The notes under the pieces were generated by a model that was not told the DNA's origin, searched no databases, and saw only the letters and a list, made by a program, of their open reading frames with translations. 64,000 bases of DNA from Brevundimonas sp. LM2 (GTDB lineage Bacteria > Pseudomonadota > Alphaproteobacteria > Caulobacterales > Caulobacteraceae), in the NCBI RefSeq assembly GCF_002002865.1, contig NZ_CP019508.1, positions 806,001-870,000 of the forward strand, given 5' to 3'. Shown here in pieces: positions 1-8,611 of the stretch (position 1 is its first letter; each line of letters begins with the position of its first letter). Made by a program: the position numbers and the translations under genes.

Positions 1-2
1 TC

Positions 3-194
3 GACGATCGGCCGGTCGATCTGATGTTCGCGCTGCTGGCCCCGGCCAGGAACGGGGCCGAGCATCTGCGCGCTCTGGCGGCGGTGTCGCGGGCGTTGCG
101 GTCGGCTGAACTGAGAGAACAGCTGCGGCAGGTGCGAACGGTCGACGCGCTTCACGCCCTGTTCGTCCGCAACGAGGCCGCCACCGCCGCCTGA
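3..194 (+). CDS. ptsN: PtsN (EIIA-Ntr), C-terminal fragment
   Basis: Only the last 63 residues are in the window; the gene begins before base 1. The fragment matches the C-terminal part of the nitrogen phosphotransferase regulator EIIA-Ntr: a central strand (PVDLMFALLAP) followed by the conserved helix around HLRALAAVSRALR. PtsN accepts phosphate from NPr and regulates potassium and nitrogen physiology in the cytoplasm. The phospho-acceptor histidine lies in the missing part. It is followed by the oppositely oriented DUF1150 gene, an order I associate with Caulobacterales. Assignment rests on the C-terminal pattern alone. Confidence 0.8.
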   Translation, partial: DDRPVDLMFALLAPARNGAEHLRALAAVSRALRSAELREQLRQVRTVDALHALFVRNEAATAA

Positions 195-202
195 ACGCCG
201 TC

Positions 203-457
203 CTAGTGGACGGACACCGGCTCCAGCTCGTGGGCGACAGCGGCGGCGAAGGCGGTCGCACGATCCAGCATCACGGCCAGCCGTTCGCCGTCCGCGCCAT
301 GGACGGCGTACAGGGTCTGCTCCGGGTCGATCGCAAGGCCCTGGGCCTCCGCCGCCGGCGTATCGGCCAGGACGTCGGCCGCGCTGATCTCGCGCACATA
401 GACGAGATCAGGCGCTCCGAAGCCTGCAAAATCTTCTTTGGTCATCATCGGCGTCAT
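203..457 (-). CDS. DUF1150 family protein
   Basis: An 84-residue cytoplasmic protein with the DUF1150 pattern: an N-terminal DFAGFGAPDLVYVR stretch, then a segment around LYAVHGADGERLAV. The function of the family is unknown; it is typically encoded beside a small heat-shock protein, as here (Hsp20 gene at 540-953, same strand, upstream). I chose the ATG at 457 because a strong AGGAGG lies 8 bases before it; a TTG one codon upstream is possible. Probably in the Hsp20 transcription unit. Confidence 0.85.
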   Translation of the reverse strand: MTPMMTKEDFAGFGAPDLVYVREISAADVLADTPAAEAQGLAIDPEQTLYAVHGADGERLAVMLDRATAFAAAVAHELEPVSVH

Positions 458-539
458 CAAGACCGCCTCCTTTTCAAATTAGACAACGCCCGACCGTGCG
501 GCCGGTTCGCCGCCGTGGCGTCGCGTCGCGTCTCCGGGA

Positions 540-953
540 TCAGCCCAGGGAGATCGGAATACGCCGGACCGTCTGGGCCTGTTCGGGCCGTTTCAGGTCG
601 ACATGCAGCAGGCCATGTTCGAGCCGGGCCCCTTCGACTTCCAGGCCATCGGCCAGAACGAAGGTGCGCACGAAACCGCGGGCCGCGATGCCGCGATGCA
701 GAAAGGCCTGATCCGGCCCCGGCTCGCGCTTGCCGGCGATCGTCAGCTGGCGGCCTTCCAGGGTGATGCTCAGATCGTCCGGCGAAAAGCCGGCCACGGC
801 CAGCGAGATCCGCACGGCCGTCTCGCCCAGCTGTTCGACATTGTAGGGCGGATAGCTCTCGGCCGCCGCCTTGGCGGCCCGGTCGATCAGGGCGCGCGTC
901 TGGTCAAAGCCGAGCAGGAAGGGGCTGTCGAACAGCACGGGGCGGGCGGTCAT
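540..953 (-). CDS. Hsp20/alpha-crystallin small heat-shock protein
   Basis: A 137-residue ATP-independent chaperone that would bind unfolding proteins in the cytoplasm. The alpha-crystallin domain spans about residues 35-130: NVEQLGETAVRISLAVAGF at its start, GKREPG in the middle, and the C-terminal strand with GLLHVDLKRPE. The tail RRIPISLG holds the I-x-I type anchor (IPI) used for oligomer assembly. The ATG at 953 has AAGGA 8 bases upstream; an open frame continues further upstream without protein-like sequence, so it was excluded. The DUF1150 gene follows on the same strand. No CIRCE or ROSE-like element was recognised. Confidence 0.9.
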   Translation of the reverse strand: MTARPVLFDSPFLLGFDQTRALIDRAAKAAAESYPPYNVEQLGETAVRISLAVAGFSPDDLSITLEGRQLTIAGKREPGPDQAFLHRGIAARGFVRTFVLADGLEVEGARLEHGLLHVDLKRPEQAQTVRRIPISLG

Positions 954-1120
954 GGTCTCAGTCCTTGCAGAAGCGACTGCGCCCGGTGACCCGATCAACG
1001 GCGATACCGGACGCAGGCCGGATATGGGGGGCCGGCCTGTTCGCAACAACCATGCAGGCAACTTTGCCTCCGCCGCGACGGTCCGTCCGGCGGCCTTCTC
1101 CACTGTCTTTAGGGTACGCC

Positions 1121-2158
1121 TTAAGGCTGCGGAACTCGGCCGGCGACCATGATGACGATCTTGCCCAGATCGCTGCTGGTCTCCAACGCCTGGTAGGCCT
1201 CGCGGGCCTCGGAGAAGGTGAACCTCCGTGCGATCGGGGGCTTGATCCCATGCCTGTCGACGAAATCGACGAGGTCGCGATACGCCATGGCGCTGCCGAC
1301 CGAGATCCCCCGGATCGATCCGCCCTTCATCATCAGAAGGACGAAGTTCGGCGCGGCCTCGGCGTGTTCGAACAGGCCCATCAGGGCGATCTCGCCCCCG
1401 GGGGCAAGGGCGACGATGCACTGGTCCAGCGATGCGCTGCCGGCGGCGTTCACGACCCGGTTGAACCCGCCCACACCCTCGGCCGCCCGTTCACCCCAGT
1501 TGGCGTCTGTGCCGTAGTGGATGACATCGCCAGCTCCGAGGGCCTTGATGCTTTCGATCTTCGAGTCGGACCCCGTGGTCGCAACGACGTCCGCGCCCGC
1601 GGCCTTGGCCAGCAGCAGGGCCAATACGGAGACGGAGCCGGTACCGGTGACCAGCACCTTGTCGCCCTGGCTGATCCTGTTCGTATAGGGACGGTTACCG
1701 TGAAGCGCGGTCCAGGCCGTGAGACCCGCACACGGCAGACACGCCGCCTCCTCGAACGACAGGGTTTCGGGTGCGGCGGTGAGCCTCCGAGCGTCCAGAA
1801 TGACATATTCGGCCAGCATCCCGTCCTGACCCGGCGATCCGAGGCCCCAACCCTGATCGGGCGCAGGGGGGCCATCCGCCCAGGACGGGTAGTAGTTGCC
1901 CGTGACCCTGTCGCCGATAGCCCATTCGGTCACGTCCGGTCCCACGGCGTCAACTTCGCCGGCGCCGTCAGACACGGCGACGAAGTCGGAAGGGGCTACG
2001 CCATATGCCCCGGTTACGAGAAGGAGATCGCGCCGATTGAGCGAGACGGCGTGAACCTTGACCCGCACCTGGCCCACGCCGGGGCCTGGAATGGCGACCT
2101 CTTCCAGAACGAGCTGATCGAGCGAGGTCGCTCCTCCTTTGACGATCCAACGTTTCAT
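1121..2158 (-). CDS. Medium-chain NAD(P)-dependent alcohol dehydrogenase/quinone oxidoreductase
   Basis: A 345-residue protein of the medium-chain dehydrogenase/reductase superfamily. The N-terminal GroES-like part contains HAVSLNRRDLLLV and GAGEVDAVGPDV; the nucleotide-binding Rossmann part has the glycine motif VTGTGSVSVLALLLAKAAG. The structural-zinc cysteine cluster of classical alcohol dehydrogenases is absent, which suggests a zinc-independent, quinone-oxidoreductase-like enzyme; substrate unknown. The gene diverges from an Rrf2-type regulator, and two matching palindromes lie between them, so repression by that regulator is likely. The ATG at 2158 has AAGG upstream. Confidence 0.85.
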   Translation of the reverse strand: MKRWIVKGGATSLDQLVLEEVAIPGPGVGQVRVKVHAVSLNRRDLLLVTGAYGVAPSDFVAVSDGAGEVDAVGPDVTEWAIGDRVTGNYYPSWADGPPAPDQGWGLGSPGQDGMLAEYVILDARRLTAAPETLSFEEAACLPCAGLTAWTALHGNRPYTNRISQGDKVLVTGTGSVSVLALLLAKAAGADVVATTGSDSKIESIKALGAGDVIHYGTDANWGERAAEGVGGFNRVVNAAGSASLDQCIVALAPGGEIALMGLFEHAEAAPNFVLLMMKGGSIRGISVGSAMAYRDLVDFVDRHGIKPPIARRFTFSEAREAYQALETSSDLGKIVIMVAGRVPQP

Positions 2159-2192
2159 GGCTCACCCTTGGTTTCCGGCAATGGAATGGCTT

Positions 2193-2215
2193 AATGTAAG
2201 GGTAGAAGTTTCATT
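2193..2215. promoter_or_regulatory. Candidate Rrf2 operator, copy 1
   Basis: A 23-bp imperfect palindrome of form AATGnAA-N9-TTnCATT. An element of the same form lies 34 bp away (2227-2249). It sits 35 bp upstream of the dehydrogenase start, where a repressor could block its promoter. Binding by the divergent Rrf2-like protein is inferred. Confidence 0.6.
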
Positions 2216-2226
2216 TTGGCGCGGAT

Positions 2227-2249
2227 AATGCAAGAGTCATTGTTTCATT
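2227..2249. promoter_or_regulatory. Candidate Rrf2 operator, copy 2
   Basis: Second copy of AATGnAA-N9-TTnCATT. Its outer bases extend the palindrome to ATAATG...CATTAT (2225-2251). It lies 34 bp before the Rrf2 gene start, which fits autoregulation. The two copies also agree at several spacer positions (AATGnAAGnGT....GTTTCATT), so they look like one site duplicated. Confidence 0.6.
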
Positions 2250-2282
2250 ATTGGCGGTTGATGGACGGAGCGGCCGTCGCTC

Positions 2283-2717
2283 ATGATTGATCTTCGATTC
2301 CCCACCGCGCTGCAGATGGTTCTGTCCCTCGCCGTGGCCCGCGAGACGGGGAGCCGCTGCACCAGCGCGGAGCTGGCCCTCGGCCTTGGCGCGAATCCGG
2401 TCCTCGTGCGCAAACTGCTGACACCGCTCGCGCGCGACGGCATCGTCATGGCGACCTTGGGCAAGAACGGGGGCGTGCGATTGGGGCGGGCGCCAGACGC
2501 CATTACCCTGGGCGAAATCTATGCCTCGGTCGTGGAGGACAAACGCCTGTTCGCCACTCGACCGAACGTGCCGGACGTCTGTGTCGTGAGCCGCAACATC
2601 GAGACCTTCTTCACCGCGGTTTCCGACACCATAGAGAAAGACGCCCTCGCTTCTCTGTCACGGATCACGGTGGCCCAAGGTCTCTCGGAAATCCGCAGGA
2701 TGGAGGGGCAGGGGTGA
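2283..2717 (+). CDS. Rrf2 family transcriptional regulator
   Basis: A 144-residue DNA-binding protein with the Rrf2 winged helix-turn-helix at residues 1-80: recognition region SAELALGLGANPVLVRKLL and wing GIVMATLGKNGGVRLGR. The three-cysteine cluster that binds Fe-S in IscR or NsrR is missing; only two separated cysteines (about residues 26 and 100) are present. It therefore resembles the YwnA-like branch, which senses by other means, possibly thiol modification. It is divergent from the dehydrogenase gene and is the obvious candidate to bind the two palindromes between them. Confidence 0.88.
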   Translation: MIDLRFPTALQMVLSLAVARETGSRCTSAELALGLGANPVLVRKLLTPLARDGIVMATLGKNGGVRLGRAPDAITLGEIYASVVEDKRLFATRPNVPDVCVVSRNIETFFTAVSDTIEKDALASLSRITVAQGLSEIRRMEGQG

Positions 2718-2901
2718 GGGTGCTGGTCCCCCGAGCCAGGACGGGCCGGGATCAGGGGCGGGCCCGAGACGGCGCTCAAAGAGGGGGGATGTCAGAGGAC
2801 GGCTGAAGCGAGACGGCCGGAGCCTCCTTGCCCACAAGTGCTGGATCTGGTGCGATCCGAGGTGATCCCACGCGGCCGGGTTCGCCACCCGCCCGGAAAG
2901 C

Positions 2902-2931
2902 AAAAGGGGTTAGCAGTTTCCTGCTAACCCC
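2902..2931 (-). terminator. Rho-independent terminator of tRNA-Ala
   Basis: Read on the minus strand, a perfect 10-bp stem (GGGGTTAGCA / TGCTAACCCC) with a 6-base loop is followed directly by TTTT. It lies about 10 bases past the 3' end of the tRNA, as expected for a tRNA terminator. Confidence 0.85.
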
Positions 2932-2940
2932 TTCGAAAAT

Positions 2941-3016
<76 letters not shown>

Positions 3017-3198
3017 GAACCTCGAGCCCACTGGGCCTTCTGGTCGGTACCGGGAGCCTTGTGATGGCCCTCGGCGAGGCGGCGGAACCTATGTCAGGCC
3101 CTTTTCGGGATCAACCCGATTCCGCAGTTTATTTTCGCAAACTTCCGGACGCCCGAAACCGGCGCATTTCGCCGGCTCCGGACGTCCCGGAAAGGGTC

Positions 3199-3663
3199 CT
3201 ACAGATCGTCGTCCTTGCCGCCCTTGACCACATCGCCGTCGAAGGCGTCATCGTCCTCGTCCTCGATGAAGGGCACGGAGTCATCGTCGTCGTCGTCGTC
3301 GGGCAGGACGTCGTCATCGCCTTCCGTGGTGCCCATGCCGGACTCCTCGGACGGATCGGCCGTCGTGTCGTCCTCGTCGTCCGGCGTCAGGATCGGCTCA
3401 TGGCCTTCCTGATCGATCTCGGGCGTGACGACCTCCTCTTCCTCGTCCTCATCGTCGGTGGCCTTCTTCTCGACGACCTGATCCTCGGCGTCGTCGGCGG
3501 CATAGCCGCCCGGACGGCCGCGACGGCTGCGCAGCTTGATCGCCTCTTCGGGATCGAACTCGGTGTCGCATTTGGGGCAGTGCGCCGGACGGCGCGAGAG
3601 GTCGTAGAATTTGGCCTGGCAGTTCGGACAGACCTGCTTGGCGCCAAGTTTGGGATCGGCCAC
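3199..3663 (-). CDS. TIGR02300 (FYDLN acid) family protein
   Basis: A protein of about 154 residues with an N-terminal zinc-ribbon-like motif (CPNC at about residues 11-14, then HCPKC about 17 residues later) enclosing the family signature KFYDLSRRP. The second half is almost entirely aspartate and glutamate, including a run of seven aspartates. The family is restricted mainly to Alphaproteobacteria and its function is unknown. I chose the GTG at 3663 because the protein then begins [10 protein letters not shown], as I expect for homologs; the frame stays open to a GTG at 3717. It is divergent from aroA. Confidence 0.85.
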   Translation of the reverse strand: MADPKLGAKQVCPNCQAKFYDLSRRPAHCPKCDTEFDPEEAIKLRSRRGRPGGYAADDAEDQVVEKKATDDEDEEEEVVTPEIDQEGHEPILTPDDEDDTTADPSEESGMGTTEGDDDVLPDDDDDDDSVPFIEDEDDDAFDGDVVKGGKDDDL

Positions 3664-3797
3664 GGGGGATGGAGACCTTTGGATGGAGGAGGGGATTTCG
3701 GCCGCGTCCCTTGCCACTCCGGGGGGGCGCTGTCAAAAGCCGTCTTTGGCGTGGCGACCGGCCGGCCCGTCCCAAACCCCTCCATGGAGCCTCAGCG

Positions 3798-5111
3798 GTG
3801 ACCCACGCAGCCCATCTGACTGCGCGACCGGGCGCGGCCCTGCACGGCACGGTGCGGGCGCCGGGCGACAAGTCGATGTCCCACCGCGCCCTGATCCTGG
3901 GGGCCATGGCGTCCGGCGTGACCGAGATCGAGGGCCTGCTGGAAGGCGAGGATGTCCTCGCCACCGCCCGGGCGGCCGAGGCCTTCGGGGCCCGGGTCGA
4001 GCGGCGGGGCGGCGGGCGCTGGCGGGTCACGGGGCAGGGCGGTCTGCGTGCCCCGGCCGGCGTGATCGACTGCGGCAACGCCGGCACCGGGGTGCGGCTG
4101 CTGATGGGCGCGGCGGCGGGCTATGCCATGTCAGCCACCTTCGATGGAGACGCCTCCCTGCGCGGCCGCCCGATGGGCCGGGTCACCGACCACCTGACCC
4201 GCATGGGGGCCACCTTCGACTGGAGCGGCCAGCCGGGCCTGCTGCCCGCGACCCTGACCGGCGGGGCGCTCCACGCCATCGACCATGTCCAGACCGTCGC
4301 CTCGGCCCAGGTCAAGTCGGCCATCCTGCTGGCCGGGCTGAACGCCACCGGCGTCACCTCCGTGACCGAGCCAGAGAAGAGCCGCGACCACACCGAGCGG
4401 ATGCTGCGGGCCTTCGGCGCGACGATCGACGTCGAAGCCGCCGGGCAGGGCTGGATCATCCGCCTGCAGGGCGGCCAGCCCCTGACCGGGACCGCCGTCG
4501 CCGTCCCCGGCGACCCGTCCTCCGCCGCCTTCCCACTCGCCGCCGGCCTGATCGTCCCCGGGTCCGAAGTCACGGTCGAGGGCGTCATGCTGAACCCGCT
4601 CCGCACTGGCCTGTTCGACACCTGGATCGAGATGGGCGCCGACCTGACCATCACCAACCGCCGCGTCGCGGGCGGTGAGGACGTCGGCGACATCACGGCC
4701 CGCCATTCCGCGCTGCGCGGCGTCGTCGTGCCCGAGACCCGCGCCGCCTCCATGATCGACGAATATCCAATCCTCGCCGCCACCGCCGCCTTCGCCGAGG
4801 GCCAGACCGTCATGCGCGGCGTGGGCGAGATGCGGGTCAAGGAAAGCGACCGTATCCGCCTGATGGTCGACGGCCTGCGCGCCTGCGGCGTGGCGGTCGA
4901 GGAGGAGCCGGACGGGTTCCTCGTCACCGGCGGGCCGGTCCCGGGCGGGGCCACCGTCCACACCGCCCACGATCACCGCATCGCCATGAGCCATCTGGTG
5001 CTCGGCCTGGCCGCCGCCGCGCCTGTGACGGTGGACGAGCCCGACATGATCGCCACCAGCTTCCCGGGCTTCGTCGGGATGATGCGCGGCCTGGGCGGGG
5101 ACCTAAAGTGA
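3798..5111 (+). CDS. aroA: 3-phosphoshikimate 1-carboxyvinyltransferase (EPSP synthase), class II-like
   Basis: A 437-residue enzyme that joins phosphoenolpyruvate to shikimate-3-phosphate in aromatic amino acid synthesis. Visible motifs: substrate loop GDKSMSHRA near the N-terminus, [43 protein letters not shown], and the C-terminal [12 protein letters not shown] and HDHRIAMS. SAQxK and RxHxE are class II hallmarks, as in Agrobacterium CP4. The residue matching the CP4 tolerance alanine is glycine here (GNAGTG rather than GNAATG). GTG start at 3798 with GGAG 7 bases upstream; further upstream the open frame does not look like protein. cmk follows. Confidence 0.96.
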   Translation: MTHAAHLTARPGAALHGTVRAPGDKSMSHRALILGAMASGVTEIEGLLEGEDVLATARAAEAFGARVERRGGGRWRVTGQGGLRAPAGVIDCGNAGTGVRLLMGAAAGYAMSATFDGDASLRGRPMGRVTDHLTRMGATFDWSGQPGLLPATLTGGALHAIDHVQTVASAQVKSAILLAGLNATGVTSVTEPEKSRDHTERMLRAFGATIDVEAAGQGWIIRLQGGQPLTGTAVAVPGDPSSAAFPLAAGLIVPGSEVTVEGVMLNPLRTGLFDTWIEMGADLTITNRRVAGGEDVGDITARHSALRGVVVPETRAASMIDEYPILAATAAFAEGQTVMRGVGEMRVKESDRIRLMVDGLRACGVAVEEEPDGFLVTGGPVPGGATVHTAHDHRIAMSHLVLGLAAAAPVTVDEPDMIATSFPGFVGMMRGLGGDLK

Positions 5112-5160
5112 ACAGAGGTTCACTGGCGCGACGGGATCGGTTGTGCTTCCTCGCGCCGAC

Positions 5161-5811
5161 ATGACCACGCCTTTCATCATCGCCGTCGACGGACCCGCCG
5201 CCTCGGGCAAGGGCACAATCGCCTCGCGCCTGGCCGCCCACTACGGCCTGCCGTTTCTGGACACCGGCCTGCTGTACCGCGCCGTCGGTCTCGACGTCCT
5301 GACGGGCGGCGGGGATCTCGGCGACCCGGTGGCGGCCGAGGCCGCGGCCCGCGCGCTGGATTCCGATCGCCTGTCCGACGACCCGGCCCTGACCAGCGGT
5401 GACGCCGGCGAGGCGGCCAGTCGCGTGGCCGGCCATCCCGGCGTCCGCGCCGCCCTGCTGGACCTGCAGCAGGCCTTCGCCCGCCAGCCGGGCGGCGGGG
5501 TCCTGGACGGCCGCGACATCGGCACCGTCATCGCCCCCGAGGCCCCCGCCAAGCTGTTCGTCACGGCCACGCCCGAGACCCGCGCCCGGCGCCGCTGGCT
5601 GCAGCTGTCGGGCCGCGGCGACCCCATCACCTTCGAGGCCATGCTGGCCGACATCCAGCGCCGCGACGAGCGCGACGCCGGTCGCGGTTCCGCCCCCATG
5701 GTCCAGGCCGCCGACGCGGTCTTGCTGGACACGACCGATATGGATATAGAGAGCGCCTTCGATGCGGCCCGCCGTATCGTCGAGGCGGCGCGCGCGAGAC
5801 ACGGCTTCTAA
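5161..5811 (+). CDS. cmk: Cytidylate kinase
   Basis: A 216-residue cytoplasmic kinase that phosphorylates CMP and dCMP with ATP. The P-loop is GPAASGKGT at residues 11-19; the CMP-binding region follows with DTGLLYRAVG; GRDIGTVI and the lid-region arginines (ARRRWLQL, QRRDERDAGR) are conserved. The ATG at 5161 gives the family's normal N-terminus; ribosome-binding signal weak. The aroA-cmk-rpsA-ihfB order is widespread in Proteobacteria. Confidence 0.96.
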   Translation: MTTPFIIAVDGPAASGKGTIASRLAAHYGLPFLDTGLLYRAVGLDVLTGGGDLGDPVAAEAAARALDSDRLSDDPALTSGDAGEAASRVAGHPGVRAALLDLQQAFARQPGGGVLDGRDIGTVIAPEAPAKLFVTATPETRARRRWLQLSGRGDPITFEAMLADIQRRDERDAGRGSAPMVQAADAVLLDTTDMDIESAFDAARRIVEAARARHGF

Positions 5812-5968
5812 GCCAGCTTGCAAATCCAACGCACCCATCCTCGGCTTCCGCGGGCGTTCCGGCACCGATCGCCTCGCGTCCGACGACCCCGACTGACATC
5901 TTCGATCTTCACCGCGCGCAGGACTCTCCGGTCGTGCGCCCCAGCCCTATCGGAAACACCAGAGCTAT

Positions 5969-7672
5969 ATGTCTGATACCCTGAACCCCACGCGCGACGA
6001 CTTTTCGGCGCTGCTCGACGAACAACTGCAAGGCCGCGATCTCGGCGAAGGCCAGGTCGTTCACGGCCGCGTCGTCGGCATCGAAAAAGACATCATCATC
6101 ATCGACGTCGGTCTGAAGACCGAAGGCCGTATCCCGGCCCGCGAGTTCGGCATCGGCGAAGGCTCGGTGATCCCCAAGGTCGGCGACAACGTCGAGGTCT
6201 ACCTCGAGCGCGTCGAGAACGCCCTGGGTGAAGCCGTCATCAGCCGCGACAAGGCCCGTCGCGAAGAAGCCTGGACCCGTCTGGAAGTCGTCTTCGCCGA
6301 GGGCGTGCCGGTCAATGGCGCCATCGTCGGTCGCGTCAAGGGCGGCTTCACCGTCGACCTCGGCGGCGCCTCGGCCTTCCTGCCCGGCTCGCAGGTCGAC
6401 ATCCGCCCGGTGCGCGACGTCGGCCCGCTGATGGGCAAGGAACAGCCGTTCCAGATCCTCAAGATGGACCGCCCGCGCGGCAACATCGTCGTCTCGCGTC
6501 GTGCGATCCTGGAAGAAGCCCGCGCCGAACAGCGCACGGAGCTGGTCGGCCAGCTGCAAGAGGGTGAAGTCCGCGACGGCGTCGTCAAGAACATCACCGA
6601 CTACGGCGCGTTCGTGGACCTCGGCGGCATCGACGGCCTGCTGCACGTCACCGACATGTCGTGGAAGCGCGTCTCCCACCCGTCGCAGGTGCTCGCCGTC
6701 GGCGACACCGTCCAGGTCCAGATCGTCAAGATCAACCCGGACACCCAGCGCATCAGCCTGGGCATGAAACAGCTGCAGTCCGATCCGTGGGACGGCGTCG
6801 AAGCCAAATACCCGCCCGGCGCGAAATACACCGGCCGCATCACCAACATCACCGACTACGGCGCGTTCGTTGAGCTGGAAGCCGGCGTTGAAGGCTTGGT
6901 CCACGTCTCGGAAATGTCCTGGACCAAGAAGAACGTCCACCCCGGCAAGATCGTCTCGACCTCGCAGGAAGTCGACGTCGTGGTCCTGGATGTCGACGCC
7001 TCCAAGCGCCGCATCTCGCTGGGCCTGAAACAGGCCCAGGACAATCCGTGGGATGCGTTCGTCGCCGCCAACCCGATCGGCTCGACCGTCGAGGGCGAGG
7101 TCAAGAACGCCACCGAGTTCGGCTTGTTCATCGGCCTGGACAACGACATCGACGGCATGGTGCACCTGTCCGACCTCGACTGGTCGGTCTCGGGTGAGGA
7201 AGCCATCCAGCGCTACCGCAAGGGCGAGATGGTCAAGGCCAAGGTCCTGGACGTCGACGTCGAGAAGGAACGCGTCTCGCTCGGCATCAAGCAGCTGGGC
7301 GGCGATCCCGTCGGCGACGGCGAGCTCTACAAGAAGGGCCAGACCGTCACCCTGACCGTCACGTCCATCGAGTCGGGCGGCATCGAGGTCAAGTTCGGCG
7401 AAGACGACGCGCCGGTCACCAGCTTCGTGCGCAAGTCGGACATCAGCCGCGACCGCAACGAGCAGCGCCCCGAGCGTTATGCCGTCGGCGATCGCGTCGA
7501 CGCCCAGATCACGGGCATCGACAAGGCCACGCGCCGCGTCTCGGTCTCGATCAAGGCGCTTGAAATGGCCGACGAGAAGGAAGCCATCGACCAGTTCGGC
7601 TCCTCCGACTCGGGCGCTTCGCTGGGTGACATCCTCGGCGCGGCCCTGCGGGAAAAAGCCAAGCAGGACTGA
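5969..7672 (+). CDS. rpsA: 30S ribosomal protein S1
   Basis: A 567-residue RNA-binding ribosomal protein that delivers mRNA to the 30S subunit. Six S1 (OB-fold) repeats are readable at about residues 28-95, 113-180, 198-268, 285-355, 372-442 and 457-530; repeats 3 and 4 both carry NITDYGAFV. The length matches alphaproteobacterial S1. A clean rho-independent terminator follows at 7697-7730, so rpsA is separated from ihfB, which has its own promoter-like sequence. Confidence 0.98.
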   Translation: MSDTLNPTRDDFSALLDEQLQGRDLGEGQVVHGRVVGIEKDIIIIDVGLKTEGRIPAREFGIGEGSVIPKVGDNVEVYLERVENALGEAVISRDKARREEAWTRLEVVFAEGVPVNGAIVGRVKGGFTVDLGGASAFLPGSQVDIRPVRDVGPLMGKEQPFQILKMDRPRGNIVVSRRAILEEARAEQRTELVGQLQEGEVRDGVVKNITDYGAFVDLGGIDGLLHVTDMSWKRVSHPSQVLAVGDTVQVQIVKINPDTQRISLGMKQLQSDPWDGVEAKYPPGAKYTGRITNITDYGAFVELEAGVEGLVHVSEMSWTKKNVHPGKIVSTSQEVDVVVLDVDASKRRISLGLKQAQDNPWDAFVAANPIGSTVEGEVKNATEFGLFIGLDNDIDGMVHLSDLDWSVSGEEAIQRYRKGEMVKAKVLDVDVEKERVSLGIKQLGGDPVGDGELYKKGQTVTLTVTSIESGGIEVKFGEDDAPVTSFVRKSDISRDRNEQRPERYAVGDRVDAQITGIDKATRRVSVSIKALEMADEKEAIDQFGSSDSGASLGDILGAALREKAKQD

Positions 7673-7696
7673 GCCTGATCAGGCTCTGAAGATCGC

Positions 7697-7730
7697 GGGC
7701 GGTCGGAGAAATCCGGCCGCCCGTTTCTTT
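7697..7730 (+). terminator. Rho-independent terminator of rpsA
   Basis: A 10-bp stem (GGGCGGTCGG / CCGGCCGCCC, one G-T wobble) with a six-base loop, followed by TTTCTTT. It begins 24 bases after the rpsA stop. Confidence 0.85.
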
Positions 7731-7846
7731 GTGCGCTGCGGCCGTCCGTGTACGGTTGACGACGATTTACCCTCTTCCCGACGGAAACTGGTCCGCACCC
7801 CCTTTTTCACGCGCCGGGCGACGGCTAGGGTGCCCTGGCAACGCTT

Positions 7847-7875
7847 TTGAAGTTGCACCCGTATTTGCTTTTAGA
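7847..7875 (+). promoter_or_regulatory. Candidate promoter of ihfB
   Basis: TTGAAG (7847-7852) and TTTAGA (7870-7875) are spaced by exactly 17 bases, a plausible sigma-70 pair. It lies between the rpsA terminator and the ihfB start and would leave a short leader containing an AGGAAAG ribosome-binding sequence. Prediction only. Confidence 0.45.
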
Positions 7876-7901
7876 GAGCAGGAAAGGGCGGGGGCCTGGA
7901 C

Positions 7902-8192
7902 ATGATCAAGTCTGAGCTGATCGAGAAGCTTGCGGCTGAGAACACCCATCTCACCCATGCCGAGGTCGAGCGCGTCGTGAACGTGGTGCTCGGCCGCATG
8001 ACCGAGGCCATGGCCGACGGCGGTCGCGTCGAACTGCGCGGCTTCGGCGCCTTTTCGGTCCGCTCCCGCCCGGCCCGCGCGGGCCGCAATCCGCGCACCG
8101 GCGAGACCGTGGACGTGCCCGCCAAGGCCGTGCCCTTCTTCAAGAGCGGCAAGGAGCTTCGCGAACGCCTGAACGCCAGCGGCGACGCCTGA
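7902..8192 (+). CDS. ihfB: Integration host factor subunit beta
   Basis: A 96-residue DNA-bending protein of the HU/IHF family that would pair with IhfA in the nucleoid. The dimerisation part starts [11 protein letters not shown]; the core is [20 protein letters not shown]; the beta arm carries the RNPRTGE signature with the DNA-intercalating proline. The position behind rpsA and the sequence favour the IHF beta subunit over HU. Its stop codon overlaps the mscL start (TGATG), implying translational coupling. Confidence 0.95.
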   Translation: MIKSELIEKLAAENTHLTHAEVERVVNVVLGRMTEAMADGGRVELRGFGAFSVRSRPARAGRNPRTGETVDVPAKAVPFFKSGKELRERLNASGDA

Positions 8193-8611
8193 TGGCCCTG
8201 GTCGCCGAGTTCAAGGAATTCATCGCCCGCGGCAACGTCATCGACCTGGCCGTCGGCGTCATCATCGGGGCGGCCTTCAGCAAGATCGTCACCAGCCTGG
8301 TCGAACAGGTGGTGATGCCGCCCATCGGCCTGCTGCTGGGCGGGGTGGACTTCTCGGACCTGCGCTGGGTGCTGCGTGGCGAGGACGCGGCGACGGAAGC
8401 CGTCGAGGAGGTCGCGATCCAGTACGGGGCCTTCCTCAACACCGTCATCCAGTTCCTGATCGTGGCCTTCGTCATCTTCCTCATGGTGAAGGTGATCAAC
8501 CGGCTCAAGCGGGCCGAGGCGGCGGCCCCGCCCGCACCCCATGCCCCGACGCCGACCGAGGTCCTGCTGGCCGAGATCCGCGACGAACTGAAGGCGCGGC
8601 CCAGGGTCTAG
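8192..8611 (+). CDS. mscL: Large-conductance mechanosensitive channel
   Basis: A 139-residue inner-membrane channel that opens under membrane tension to release solutes. The N-terminal helix FKEFIARGN precedes the pore helix [18 protein letters not shown] (about residues 15-32) with its small-residue packing face. A second membrane helix lies at about 80-100 ([15 protein letters not shown]), followed by a cytoplasmic helix (LLAEIRDEL). The periplasmic loop holds an acidic insertion ([13 protein letters not shown]). The stop lies in the palindrome CTAG, which also supplies the stop of the convergent gene. Confidence 0.96.
   Translation: MALVAEFKEFIARGNVIDLAVGVIIGAAFSKIVTSLVEQVVMPPIGLLLGGVDFSDLRWVLRGEDAATEAVEEVAIQYGAFLNTVIQFLIVAFVIFLMVKVINRLKRAEAAAPPAPHAPTPTEVLLAEIRDELKARPRV

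Noticed and set aside
3300-3350. GTCGTC-type trinucleotide runs as a repeat array
   Set aside because: They are aspartate codons of the acidic tail in the FYDLN-acid protein.
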